Source: Closterium sp. NIES-65
Taxonomy: Eukaryota > Streptophyta > Zygnematophyceae > Desmidiales > Closteriaceae
NCBI GenBank assembly: GCA_948144175.1
Contig: CANXME010000292.1
Location: forward strand, 49,992-113,991
DNA length: 64,000 nucleotides
Reading direction: 5' to 3'
Below are positions 25,190-37,046 of the stretch, in pieces. The position numbers were made by a program, and so were the translations under genes. The notes beneath the pieces were generated by a model that saw only the letters and a program-made list of their open reading frames with translations, ran no database searches and was not told where the DNA came from. Within the stretch, counting starts at the first letter, position 1. Every line of letters starts with the position of its first letter.

Positions 25190-28100
25190 CTAGCATGTGC
25201 AAAATTGCAAGAACAAGGGCCTAGCGTGTGAAAAATTGCAAGAACAAGGGTCTAGCTTGTGCAAAATAGCAAGAACAAGGGCATAGCGTGTGCAAAATTG
25301 CAATAACAAGGGCGTAGTGTATGCAAAATTGCAAGAACAAGGGTCTAGCGTGTGCAAAATAGCAAAAACAAGGGCATAGTGTGTGCAAAATTGCAAGAAC
25401 AAGGGCCTAGCGTGTGCAAAATTGCAATAATATGGGTCTAGCATGTGCAAAATAGCAAGAACAAGGGCCTAGCGTGTGCAAATTTGCAAGAACAAGGGCC
25501 TAGCGTGTGCAATCTTGCAAGAACAAGGGCCTAGCGTGTGCAAAATTGCAAGAACAAGGGTCTAGCGTGTGGAAAATAGCAAGAACAAGGGCCTAGCGTG
25601 TACAAAATTGCAAGAACAAGGGTCTAGCGTGTGCAAAATTGCAAGAACAAGGGCCTTGCGTGTGCAAAATTGCAAGGACAAGGGTCTAGCGTGTGCAAAA
25701 TTGCAAGAACAAGGGTCTAGCGTGTGCAAAATAGCAAGAACAAGGGCCTAGCATGTCCAAAATTGCAAGAATAAGGGTCTAGCGTGTGCAAAATAGCAAG
25801 AACAAGGGCCTAGCGTGTGCAAAATTGCAAAAACAAGGGCCTAGCGTGTGCAAAATTGCAGGAACAAGGGCCTAGCGTGTGCAAAATTGCAAGAACAAGG
25901 GCCTAGTGTGTGCAAAATAGCAAGAAAAAAGGGCTAGCGTGTGCAAAATAGCAAGAACAAGGGCTGCGCGTGTTTAAAATTGCAACAACAAGGGTCTAGT
26001 GTGTACAAAATTGCAAGAACAAGGGCCTAGCGTGTGCAAAATTGCAAGAACAAGGGCCTAGCGTGTGCAAAATTGCAAGAACAAAACTCTAGCGTGTGCA
26101 AAATTGCAAGAACAAGGGTCTAGCATGTGCAAAATTGCAAGAACAAGGGCCTAGCGTGTGCAAAATTGCAAGAACAAGGGTCTAGCGTGTGCAAAATTGC
26201 AAGAACAAGGGTCTAGCGTGTGCAAAATTGCAAGAACAAGGACCTAGCGTGTGCAAAATAGCAAGAAAAAGGGTCTAGCGTGTGCAAAATAGCAAGAACA
26301 AGGGCCTAGCGTGTGCAAAATTGCAAGAACAAGGGCCTAACGTGTGCAAAATTGCAAGAAAAAAGGGCTAGCGTGTGCAAAATAGCAAGAACAAGGGCTG
26401 CGCGTGTTTAAAATTGCAACAACAAGGGTCTAGTGTGTACAAAATTGCAAGAACAAGGGCCTAGTGTGTGCAAAATTGCAAGAACAAGGGCCTAGCGTGT
26501 GCAAAATTGCAAGAACAAAACTCTAGCGTGTGCAAAATTGCAAGAACAAGGGTCTAGCATGTGCAAAATTGCAAGAACAAGGGCCTAGCGTGTGCAAAAT
26601 TGCAAGAACAAGGGTCTAGCGTGTGCAAAATTGCAAGAACAAGGGTCTAGCGTGTGCAAAATTGCAAGAACAAGGACCTAGCGTGTGCAAAATAGCAAGA
26701 AAAAGGGTCTAGCGTGTGCAAAATAGCAAGAACAAGGGCCTAGCGTGTGCAAAATTGCAAGAACAAGGGCCTAACGTGTGCAAAATTGCAAGAACAAGGG
26801 TCTAGCGTGTGCAAAATTGCAAGAACAAGGGTCTAGCGTGTGCTAAATAGCAAGAACAAGGGCCTAGCGTGTGCAAAATTGCAAGAACAAGGGCCTAGCG
26901 TGTGCAAAATTGCAAGAATAAGAGTCTAGCGTGTGCAAAATAGCAAGAACAAAGGCCTAGCGTGTGCAAAATTGCAAGAACAAGGGTCTAGCGTGTGAAA
27001 AATAGCAAGAACAACGGCCTAGCGTGTGCAAAATGGCAAGAACAAGGGCCTAGCGTGTGCAAAATTGCAAGAACAAGGGCCTAGCGTGTGCAAAATTGCA
27101 AGAACAAGGGCCTAGGGTGTGCAAAATAGCAAGAAAAAGGGGCTAGCGTGTGCAAAATAGCAAGAACAAATGCCTAGCGTGTGCAAAATTGCAAGAAAAA
27201 GGGTCTAGCGTGTGCAAAATAGCAAGAACAAGGGCCTAGCGAATGCAAAATTGCAAGAACAAGGGCCTAGGGCATGCAAAATTTCAGGAACAAGGGCCTA
27301 GTGTGTGCAAAATTGCAAGAACAAAGGCCTAGTGTGTGCAAAATAGCAAGAAAAAAGGGCTAGCGTGTGCAAAATAGCAAGAACAAGGGCCTAGCGTGTG
27401 CAAAATTGCAAGAACAAGGGTCTAGCGTGTGCAAAATTGCAAGAACAAGGGTCTAGCGTGTGCAAAATTGCAAGAACAAGTGCCTAGCGTGTGCAAAATT
27501 GCAAGAACAAGGGTCTAGCGTATGCAAAATAGCAAGAACAAGGGCCTGGCGTGTGCAAAATTGCAAGAACAAAACCCTAGCGTGTGCAAAATTGCAAGAA
27601 CAAGGGTCTAGCATGTGCAAAATTGCAAGAACAAGGGCCTAGCGTGTGCAAAATTGCAAGAACAAGGGTCTAGCGTGTGCAAAATTGCAAGAACAAGGGT
27701 CTAGCGTGTGCAAAATTGCAAGAACAAGGACCTAGCGTGTGCAAAATAGCAAGAAAAAGGGTCTAGCGTGTGCAAAATAGCAAGAACAAGGGCCTAGCGT
27801 GTGCAAAATTGCAAGAACAAGGGCCTAACGTGTGCAAAATTGCAAGAACAAGGGTCTAGCGTGTGCAAAATTGCAAGAACAAGGGTCTAGCGTGTGCTAA
27901 ATAGCAAGAACAAGGGCCTAGCGTGTGCAAAATTGCAAGAACAAGGGCCTAGCGTGTGCAAAATTGCAAGAATAAGAGTCTAGCGTGTGCAAAATAGCAA
28001 GAACAAAGGCCTAGCGTGTGCAAAATTGCAAGAACAAGGGTCTAGCGTGTGAAAAATAGCAAGAACAACGGCCTAGCGTGTGCAAAATGGCAAGAACAAG

Positions 28101-28816
28101 GGCCTAGCGTGTGCAAAATTGCAAGAACAAGGGCCTAGCGTGTGCAAAATTGCAAGAACAAGGGCCTAGGGTGTGCAAAATAGCAAGAAAAAGGGGCTAG
28201 CGTGTGCAAAATAGCAAGAACAAATGCCTAGCGTGTGCAAAATTGCAAGAAAAAGGGTCTAGCGTGTGCAAAATAGCAAGAACAAGGGCCTAGCGAATGC
28301 AAAATTGCAAGAACAAGGGCCTAGGGCATGCAAAATTTCAGGAACAAGGGCCTAGTGTGTGCAAAATTGCAAGAACAAAGGCCTAGTGTGTGCAAAATAG
28401 CAAGAAAAAAGGGCTAGCGTGTGCAAAATAGCAAGAACAAGGGCCTAGCGTGTGCAAAATTGCAAGAACAAGGGTCTAGCGTGTGCAAAATTGCAAGAAC
28501 AAGGGTCTAGCGTGTGCAAAATTGCAAGAACAAGTGCCTAGCGTGTGCAAAATTGCAAGAACAAGGGTCTAGCGTATGCAAAATAGCAAGAACAAGGGCC
28601 TGGCGTGTGCAAAATTGCAAGAACAAAACCCTAGCGTGTGCGAAATTGCAAGAACAAGGGCCTAGCGTGTGCAAAATTGCAACAATAAGGGTCTAGCGTG
28701 TGCAAAATAGCAAGAACAAGGGCCTAGCATGTGCAAAATTGCAAGAACAAGGGTCTAGCGTGTCCAAAATAGCAAGAAGAAGGGCCTAGCGTGTGCAAAA
28801 TTGCAAGAACATAAGC
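25190..28816. repeat. Array 1 higher-order block G1 (117 monomers, 3,627 bp)
   Basis: A B-type block (twin CTGCGCGTGTTT units, then AACAACGG near 27,011) that re-enters itself. After CCTGGCG and AAAACCC near 27,575 it jumps back to the GGGTCTAGCATG part and repeats 34 monomers, giving a second AACAACGG at 28,065 (1,054 bp later). One monomer is missing near its 5' third, so the net gain over B is 33 monomers. Confidence 0.88.
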
Positions 28817-30676
28817 CTAGCATGTGCAAAATTGCAAGAACAAGGGCCTAGCGTGTGAAAAATTGCAAGAACAAGGGTCTAGCTTGTGCAAAATAGCAAG
28901 AACAAGGGCATAGCGTGTGCAAAATTGCAATAACAAGGGCCTAGTGTATGCAAAATTGCAAGAACAAGGGTCTAGCGTGTGCAAAATAGCAAAAACAAGG
29001 GCATAGTGTGTGCAAAATTGCAAGAACAAGGGCCTAGCGTGTGCAAAATTGCAATAATATGGGTCTAGCATGTGCAAAATAGCAAGAACAAGGGCCTAGC
29101 GTGTGCAAATTTGCAAGAACAAGGGCCTAGCGTGTGCAAAATTGCAAGAACAAGGGTCTAGCGTGTGCAAAATTGCAAGAACAAGGGTCTAGCGTGTGCA
29201 AAATTGCAAGAACAAGTGCCTAGCGTGTGCAAAATTGCAAGAACAAGGGCCTAACGTGTGCAAAATTGCATGAACAAGGGTCTAGCGTGTGAAAAATTGC
29301 AAGAACAAGGGTCTAGCGTGTGCTAAATAGCAAGAACAAGGGCCTAGCGTGTGCAAAATTGCAAGAACAAGGGCCTAGCGTGTGCAAAATTGCAAGAATA
29401 AGAGTCTAGCGTGTGCAAAATAGTAAGAACAAAGGCCTAGCGTGTGCAAAATTGCAAGAACAAGGGTCTAGCGTGTGCAAAATAGCAAGAACAAGGGCCT
29501 AGCGTGTGCAAAATGGCAAGAACAAGGGCCTAGCGTGTGCAAAATTGCAAGAACAAGGGCCTAGCGTGTGCAAAATTGCAAGAACAAGGGCCTAGTGTGT
29601 GCAAAATAGCAAGAAAAAGGGGCTAGCGTGTGCAAAATAGCAAGAACAAATGCCTAGCGTGTGCAAAATTGCAAGAACAAGAGTCTAGCGTATGCAAAAC
29701 AGCAAGAACAAGGGCCTAGCATGTGCAAAATTGCAAGAACAAGGGCCTAGCGTGTGCAAAATTTCAGGAACAAGGGCCTAGTGTGTGCAAAATTGCAAGA
29801 ACAAGGGCCTAGTGTGTGCAAAATAGCAAGAAAAAAGGGCTAGCGTGTGCAAAATAGCAAGAACAAGGGCCGAGCGTGTTTAAAATTGCAAGAACAAGGG
29901 TCTAGCGTGTACAAAATTGCAAGAACAAGGGCCTAGCGTGTGCAAAATTGCAAGAACAAGGGCCTAGCGTGTGCAAAATTGCAAGAACAAGGGCCTAGCG
30001 TGTGCAAAATTGCAAGAACAAGGGCCTAGGGTGTGCAAAATAGCAAGAAAAAGGGGCTAGCGTGTGCAAAATAGCAAGAACAAATGCCTAGCGTGTGCAA
30101 AATTGCAAGAAAAAGGGTCTAGCGTGTGCAAAATAGCAAGAACAAGGGCCTAGCGAATGCAAAATTGCAAGAACAAGGGCCTAGGGCATGCAAAATTTCA
30201 GGAACAAGGGCCTAGTGTGTGCAAAATTGCAAGAACAAAGGCCTAGTGTGTGCAAAATAGCAAGAAAAAAGGGCTAGCGTGTGCAAAATAGCAAGAACAA
30301 GGGCCTAGCGTGTGCAAAATTGCAAGAACAAGGGTCTAGCGTGTGCAAAATTGCAAGAACAAGGGTCTAGCGTGTGCAAAATTGCAAGAACAAGTGCCTA
30401 GCGTGTGCAAAATTGCAAGAACAAGGGTCTAGCGTATGCAAAATAGCAAGAACAAGGGCCTGGCGTGTGCAAAATTGCAAGAACAAAACCCTAGCGTGTG
30501 CGAAATTGCAAGAACAAGGGCCTAGCGTGTGCAAAATTGCAACAATAAGGGTCTAGCGTGTGCAAAATAGCAAGAACAAGGGCCTAGCATGTGCAAAATT
30601 GCAAGAACAAGGGTCTAGCGTGTCCAAAATAGCAAGAAGAAGGGCCTAGCGTGTGCAAAATTGCAAGAACATAAGC
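28817..30676. repeat. Array 1 higher-order block C3 (60 monomers, 1,860 bp)
   Basis: Third copy of C, with the jump through AAGTGCCTAG near 29,214 and GGGCCGAG near 29,869. Like C1 it has GGGCCTAGCATG near 29,711 where C2 has GCGTG, so it is closer to C1. Confidence 0.92.
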
Positions 30677-33590
30677 CTAGCATGTGCAAAATTGCAAGAA
30701 CAAGGGCCTAGCGTGTGAAAAATTGCAAGAACAAGGGTCTAGCTTGTGCAAAATAGCAAGAACAAGGGCATAGCGTGTGCAAAATTGCAATAACAAGGGC
30801 CTAGTGTATGCAAAATTGCAAGAACAAGGGTCTAGCGTGTGCAAAATAGCAAAAACAAGGGCATAGTGTGTGCAAAATTGCAAGAACAAGGGCCTAGCGT
30901 GTGCAAAATTGCAATAATATGGGTCTAGCATGTGCAAAATAGCAAGAACAAGGGCCTAGCGTGTGCAAATTTGCAAGAACAAGGGCCTAGCGTGTGCAAT
31001 CTTGCAAGAACAAGGGCCTAGCGTGTGCAAAATTGCAAGAACAAGGGTCTAGCGTGTGGAAAATAGCAAGAACAAGGGCCTAGCGTGTACAAAATTGCAA
31101 GAACAAGGGTCTAGCGTGTGCAAAATTGCAAGAACAAGGGCCTTGCGTGTGCAAAATTGCAAGGACAAGGGTCTAGCGTGTGCAAAATTGCAAGAACAAG
31201 GGTCTAGCGTGTGCAAAATAGCAAGAACAAGGGCCTAGCGTGTGCAAAATTGCAAAAACAAGGGCCTAGCATGTCCAAAATTGCAAGAATAAGGGTCTAG
31301 CGTGTGCAAAATAGCAAGAACAAGGGCCTAGCGTGTGCAAAATTGCAAGAACAAGGGTCTAGCGTGTGCAAAATTTCAGGAACAAGGGCCTAGCGTGTGC
31401 AAAATTGCAAGAACAAGGGCCTAGTGTGTGCAAAATAGCAAGAAAAAAGGGCTAGCGTGTGCAAAATAGCAAGAACAAGGGCTGCGCGTGTTTAAAATTG
31501 CAACAACAAGGGTCTAGTGTGTACAAAATTGCAAGAACAAGGGCCTAGCGTGTGCAAAATTGCAAGAACAAGGGCCTAGCGTGTGCAAAATTGCAAGAAC
31601 AAAACTCTAGCGTGTGCAAAATTGCAAGAACAAGGGTCTAGCATGTGCAAAATTGCAAGAACAAGGGCCTAGCGTGTGCAAAATTGCAAGAACAAGGGTC
31701 TAGCGTGTGCAAAATTGCAAGAACAAGGGTCTAGCGTGTGCAAAATTGCAAGAACAAGGACCTAGCGTGTGCAAAATAGCAAGAAAAAGGGTCTAGCGTG
31801 TGCAAAATAGCAAGAACAAGGGCCTAGCGTGTGCAAAATTGCAAGAACAAGGGCCTAACGTGTGCAAAATTGCAAGAACAAGGGTCTAGCGTGTGCAAAA
31901 TTGCAAGAACAAGGGTCTAGCGTGTGCTAAATAGCAAGAACAAGGGCCTAGCGTGTGCAAAATTGCAAGAACAAGGGCCTAGCGTGTGCAAAATTGCAAG
32001 AATAAGAGTCTAGCGTGTGCAAAATAGCAAGAACAAAGGCCTAGCGTGTGCAAAATTGCAAGAACAAGGACCTAGCGTGTGCAAAATAGCAAGAAAAAGG
32101 GTATAGCGTGTGCAAAATAGCAAGAACAAGGGCCTAGCGTGTGCAAAATTGCAAGAACAAGGGCCTAACGTGTGCAAAATTGCATGAACAAGGGTCTAGC
32201 GTGTGAAAAATTGCAAGAACAAGGGTCTAGCGTGTGCTAAATAGCAAGAACAAGGGCCTAGCGTGTGCAAAATTGCAAGAACAAGGGCCTAGCGTGTGCA
32301 AAATTGCAAGAATAAGAGTCTAGCGTGTGCAAAATAGTAAGAACAAAGGCCTAGCGTGTGCAAAATTGCAAGAACAAGGGTCTAGCGTGTGCAAAATAGC
32401 AAGAACAAGGGCCTAGCGTGTGCAAAATGGCAAGAACAAGGGCCTAGCGTGTGCAAAATTGCAAGAACAAGGGCCTAGCGTGTGCAAAATTGCAAGAACA
32501 AGGGCCTAGTGTGTGCAAAATAGCAAGAAAAAGGGGCTAGCGTGTGCAAAATAGCAAGAACAAATGCCTAGCGTGTGCAAAATTGCAAGAACAAGAGTCT
32601 AGCGTATGCAAAACAGCAAGAACAAGGGCCTAGCGTGTGCAAAATTGCAAGAACAAGGGCCTAGCGTGTGCAAAATTTCAGGAACAAGGGCCTAGTGTGT
32701 GCAAAATTGCAAGAACAAGGGCCTAGTGTGTGCAAAATAGCAAGAAAAAAGGGCTAGCGTGTGCAAAATAGCAAGAACAAGGGCCGAGCGTGTTTAAAAT
32801 TGCAAGAACAAGGGTCTAGCGTGTACAAAATTGCAAGAACAAGGGCCTAGCGTGTGCAAAATTGCAAGAACAAGGGCCTAGCGTGTGCAAAATTGCAAGA
32901 ACAAGGGCCTAGCGTGTGCAAAATTGCAAGAACAAGGGCCTAGGGTGTGCAAAATAGCAAGAAAAAGGGGCTAGCATGTGCAAAATAGCAAGAACAAATG
33001 CCTAGCGTGTGCAAAATTGCAAGAAAAAGGGTCTAGCGTGTGCAAAATAGCAAGAACAAGGGCCTAGCGAATGCAAAATTGCAAGAACAAGGGCCTAGGG
33101 CATGCAAAATTTCAGGAACAAGGGCCTAGTGTGTGCAAAATTGCAAGAACAAAGGCCTAGTGTGTGCAAAATAGCAAGAAAAAAGGGCTAGCGTGTGCAA
33201 AATAGCAAGAACAAGGGCCTAGCGTGTGCAAAATTGCAAGAACAAGGGTCTAGCGTGTGCAAAATTGCAAGAACAAGGGTCTAGCGTGTGCAAAATTGCA
33301 AGAACAAGTGCCTAGCGTGTGCAAAATTGCAAGAACAAGGGTCTAGCGTATGCAAAATAGCAAGAACAAGGGCCTGGCGTGTGCAAAATTGCAAGAACAA
33401 AACCCTAGCGTGTGCGAAATTGCAAGAACAAGGGCCTAGCGTGTGCAAAATTGCAACAATAAGGGTCTAGCGTGTGCAAAATAGCAAGAACAAGGGCCTA
33501 GCATGTGCAAAATTGCAAGAACAAGGGTCTAGCGTGTCCAAAATAGCAAGAAGAAGGGCCTAGCGTGTGCAAAATTGCAAGAACATAAGC
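30677..33590. repeat. Array 1 higher-order block A4 (94 monomers, 2,914 bp)
   Basis: Fourth copy of A, with GGGTATAG near 32,100 and GGGCCGAG near 32,782. Variants match A2 closely. Confidence 0.92.
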
Positions 33591-35454
33591 CTAGCATGTG
33601 CAAAATTGCAAGAACAAGGGCCTAGCGTGTGAAAAATTGCAAGAACAAGGGTCTAGCTTGTGCAAAATAGCAAGAACAAGGGCATAGCGTGTGCAAAATT
33701 GCAATAACAAGGGCCTAGTGTATGCAAAATTGCAAGAACAAGGGTCTAGCGTGTGCAAAATAGCAAAAACAAGGGCATAGTGTGTGCAAAATTGAAAGAA
33801 CAAGGGCCTAGCGTGTGCAAAATTGCAATAATATGGGTCTAGCATGTGCAAAATAGCAAGAACAAGGGCCTAGCGTGTGCAAATTTGCAAGAACAAGGGC
33901 CTAGCGTGTGCAATCTTGCAAGAACAAGGGCCTAGCGTGTGCAAAATTGCAAGAACAAGGGTCTAGCGTGTGGAAAATAGCAAGAACAAGGGCCTAGCGT
34001 GTACAAAATTGCAAGAACAAGGGTCTAGCGTGTGCAAAATTGCAAGAACAAGGGCCTTGCGTGTGCAAAATTGCAAGGACAAGGGTCTAGCGTGTGCAAA
34101 ATTGCAAGAACAAGGGTCTAGCGTGTGCAAAATAGCAAGAACAAGGGCCTAGCGTGTGCAAAATTGCAAAAACAAGGGCCTAGCATGTCCAAAATTGCAA
34201 GAATAAGGGTCTAGCGTGTGCAAAATAGCAAGAACAAGGGCCTAGCGTGTGCAAAATTTCAGGAACAAGGGCCTAGCGTGTGCAAAATTTCAGGAACAAG
34301 GGCCTAGCGTGTGCAAAATTGCAAGAACAAGGGCCTAGTGTGTGCAAAATAGCAAGAAAAAAGGGCTAGCGTGTGCAAAATAGCAAGAACAAGGGCTGCG
34401 CGTGTTTAAAATTGCAACAACAAGGGTCTAGTGTGTACAAAATTGCAAGAACAAGGGCCTAGCGTGTGCAAAATTGCAAGAACAAGGGCCTAGCGTGTGC
34501 AAAATTGCAAGAACAAAACTCTAGCGTGTGCAAAATTGCAAGAACAAGGGTCTAGCATGTGCAAAATTGCAAGAACAAGGGCCTAGCGTGTGCAAAATTG
34601 CAAGAACAAGGGTCTAGCGTGTGCAAAATTGCAAGAACAAGGGTCTAGCGTGTGCAAAATTGCAAGAACAAGGACCTAGCGTGTGCAAAATAGCAAGAAA
34701 AAGGGTCTAGCGTGTGCAAAATAGCAAGAACAAGGGCCTAGCGTGTGCAAAATTGCAAGAACAAGGGCCTAACGTGTGCAAAATTGCAAGAACAAGGGTC
34801 TAGCGTGTGCAAAATTGCAAGAACAAGGGTCTAGCGTGTGCTAAATAGCAAGAACAAGGGCCTAGCGTGTGCAAAATTGCAAGAACAAGGGCCTAGCGTG
34901 TGCAAAATTGCAAGAAAAAGAGTCTAGCGTGTGCAAAATAGCAAGAACAAAGGCCTAGCGTGTGCAAAATTGCAAGAACAAGGACCTAGCGTGTGCAAAA
35001 TAGCAAGAAAAAGGGTATAGCGTGTGCAAAATAGCAAGAACAAGGGCCTAGCGTGTGCAAAATTGCAAGAACAAGGGCCTAGTGTGTGCAAAATAGCAAG
35101 AAAAAAGGGCTAGCGTGTGCAAAATAGCAAGAACAAGGGCTGCGCGTGTTTAAAATTGCAACAACAAGGGTCTAGTGTGTACAAAATTGCAAGAACAAGG
35201 GCCTAGTGTGTGCAAAATTGCAAGAACAAGGGCCTAGCGTGTGCAAAATTGCAAGAACAAAACTCTAGCGTGTGCAAAATTGCAAGAACAAGGGTCTAGC
35301 ATGTGCAAAATTGCAAGAACAAGGGCCTAGCGTGTGCAAAATTGCAAGAACAAGGGTCTAGCGTGTGCAAAATTGCAAGAACAAGGGTCTAGCGTGTGCA
35401 AAATTGCAAGAACAAGGACCTAGCGTGTGCAAAATAGCAAGAAAAAGGGTCTAG
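33591..35454. repeat. Array 1 higher-order block D2, truncated at the satellite junction
   Basis: It carries the two private D1 substitutions (AAATTGAAAG near 33,790 and AGAAAAAGAG near 34,912), and its CTGCGCGTGTTT units lie 744 bp apart (34,393 and 35,137), as at the start of D1. It stops after about 60 of 121 monomers, inside a GAAAAAGGGTCTAG unit, where the 17-bp satellite begins. Confidence 0.9.
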
Positions 35455-35466
35455 GAAGAAGCACGC
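35446..35466. other. Junction between the 31-bp and 17-bp satellites
   Basis: The last 31-bp unit reads as far as GGGTCTAG (ending at 35,454). The next bases, GAAGAAGCACG, are a damaged 17-bp unit, and intact 17-bp units begin at 35,466. Some array 2 units contain CTCTAGGACC (for example near 41,870), so TCTAG is common to both satellites at the breakpoint. No transposon end, target-site duplication or unique filler is visible. Confidence 0.85.
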
Positions 35467-36060
35467 TCCGGGACCAAGCACGCTCTTGGACATAGCAAGC
35501 TCTTGGACCAGGCACGCTCCTGGAATGGGCAAGCTCCTGGACCAGGCAAGCTCTTAGACCAGGCAAGCTCTTGGACCAGGCAGGCTCGTGGACCAGGCAC
35601 GCTCCTGGACCAGGTAAGCTCGTGGACGAGGCAAGCTCATGGACCAGGCAAGCTCCTGGACCAGGTAAGCTCCTGGACCAGGCAAGCTCCTAGACCACGC
35701 AAGCTCCTGGACCAGGCAAGCTCCTCGGCCAGGCACGCTCGCGGACTAGGCACGCTCTTGGACTAGGCAAGCTCTTGGACCAGGCAAGCTCGTGGACCAG
35801 GCACGCTCCTGGACCAGGCAAGCTCCTGGACAAGGCAAGCTCCTGGACCAGGCAAGCTCCTGGACCAGGCAAGCTCTTGGACGAGGAAATCTCGTGGACC
35901 AGGCAAGCTCTTGGACCAGGCAAGCTCCTGGACCAAGCAAGCTCCTGGACAAGGCGATCTCTTGGACTAGGCAAGCTCTTGGACCAGGCAAGCTCAAGGA
36001 CCAAGCAAGCTCCTGGACCACGAAAGCTCCTGGACCAGGCATGCTCCTGGACCAGGTAAG
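35466..36060. repeat. Array 2: 35 units of a cut higher-order block at the left edge
   Basis: Exactly 35 units in register. The order starts CTCCGGGACC, CTCTTGGACATAG, then a GGAATGGGC unit. It matches the runs after CTCCGGGACC near 37,286, 43,133 and 45,852, apart from missing units. It also carries the ACGAGGAAAT unit that recurs in this family. Confidence 0.85.
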
Positions 36061-37046
36061 CTCTTGAACCTGGAGAGCTCCTGGACGAGGCAAGCTCCTA
36101 GAACAGGCAAGCTTCTAGACCAGGCAAGCTCTTGGAGCAGGCACGCTCCTGGACCAGGCAAGCTCTTGGACCAGGCAAGCTCCTGGACTAGGCAAGCTTC
36201 TGGAACATGCAAGCTCGTGGACCATGCAAGCTCCTGGACCAAGCAAGCTCTTGGACGACGCATGCTCCTAGACCAGGCAAGCTCCTGGACCATGCAAGCT
36301 CGTGGACCAGGCATGCTCGTGCACGAGGCAAGCTCGTGGACCAGGCACGCTCCTGGACCACGCAAGCTCCTGGACCACGCAAGCTCTTGGACCAGGCACG
36401 CTCATGGACCAGGCAAGCTCTTGGACCACGCACGCTCCTGGACAAAGCAAGCTCCTGGACCAAGCTAGCTCGTGGACCACGAACGCTATTGGACCAGGCA
36501 CGCTCCTCGACCAGTCAAGCTCTTGGACTAGGCAGGCTTCTGGGCCAAGCAAGCTCCTGGACCAAGCAAGTTCCTGGACCATGCACGCTCCTGGACCAAG
36601 CAAGCTCCTGGACCAGACAAGCTCCTCGACCAGGCAAGCTCCTGGACCAGGCAAGCTCTTGGACCAGGCAAGCTCCTGGGCCAGGCACGATCGCGGACGA
36701 GGCACGCTCTTGGACCAGGCAAGCTCTTGGACCAGGCAAGCTCGTGGACCAGGCACGCTCCTGGACCAGGCAAGCTCCTGGACAAGGCAAGCTCCTGAAC
36801 CAGGCAAGCTCCTAGACCAGGCACGCTCCTGGACCAGGCAAGCTCCTGGACAAGGCAAGCTCTTCGACGAGGAAATCTCGTGGACCAGGCAAGCTCTTGG
36901 ACCAGGCAAGCTCCTGGACCAAGCAAGCTCCTGGACTAGGCAAGCTCTTGGACTAGGCAAGCTCTTGGACCAGGCAAGCTCAAGGACCAAGCAAGCTCCT
37001 GGACCAGGAAAGCTCCTGGACCAGGCATGCTCCTGGACCAGGTAAG
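36061..37046. repeat. Array 2 higher-order block, 58 monomers (986 bp)
   Basis: It is bounded by the marker CTCTTGAACCTGG followed by CTAGAACAGGC and AAGCTTCTAGACC, which recurs at 37,047, 37,846, 42,895, 43,762, 44,747 and 45,614. The block holds CGTGCACGAGG, CTATTGGACC, CTTCTGGGCC and ACGAGGAAAT units. A closely similar 58-unit block lies at 43,762-44,746. Confidence 0.85.

Larger units (their letters stand above)
1..35454. repeat. Satellite array 1: 31-bp tandem monomer, about 1,144 copies
   Basis: A continuous head-to-tail array of one 31-bp monomer in a single orientation with no interruption. A perfect consensus copy lies at 183-213. Its key segments are GCAAAATTGC, then AAGAACAA, then GGGCCTAG, then CGTGT. 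The consensus is 15/31 G+C and purine-rich on the + strand (20/31). Common variants are GGGTCT for GGGCCT, AAAATAGC for AAAATTGC, GTGTG or GCATG for GCGTG, and GAAAAA for GAACAA. Nearly every unit carries the palindrome CTAG, so TAG occurs on both strands; because 31 is one more than a multiple of three, each frame is closed about every 93 bp. The array starts before the window and ends at a sharp junction. The genomic role is inferred only: heterochromatic satellite, possibly centromeric or subtelomeric. Confidence 0.98.

Noticed and set aside
1..35454. CRISPR array
   Set aside because: The period of 31 bp is in the range of CRISPR repeats, but there are no spacers: units abut directly and no cas genes are present.
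35440..35470. Transposon end or target-site duplication at the junction
   Set aside because: No terminal inverted repeat, poly-A or flanking direct duplication is visible. The sequence passes straight from one satellite to the other.
36302..37045. 247-codon plus-strand frame overlapping a 240-codon minus-strand frame (36,268-36,990)
   Set aside because: Two long opposite frames over the same bases are the signature of a stop-free repeat, not of coding.
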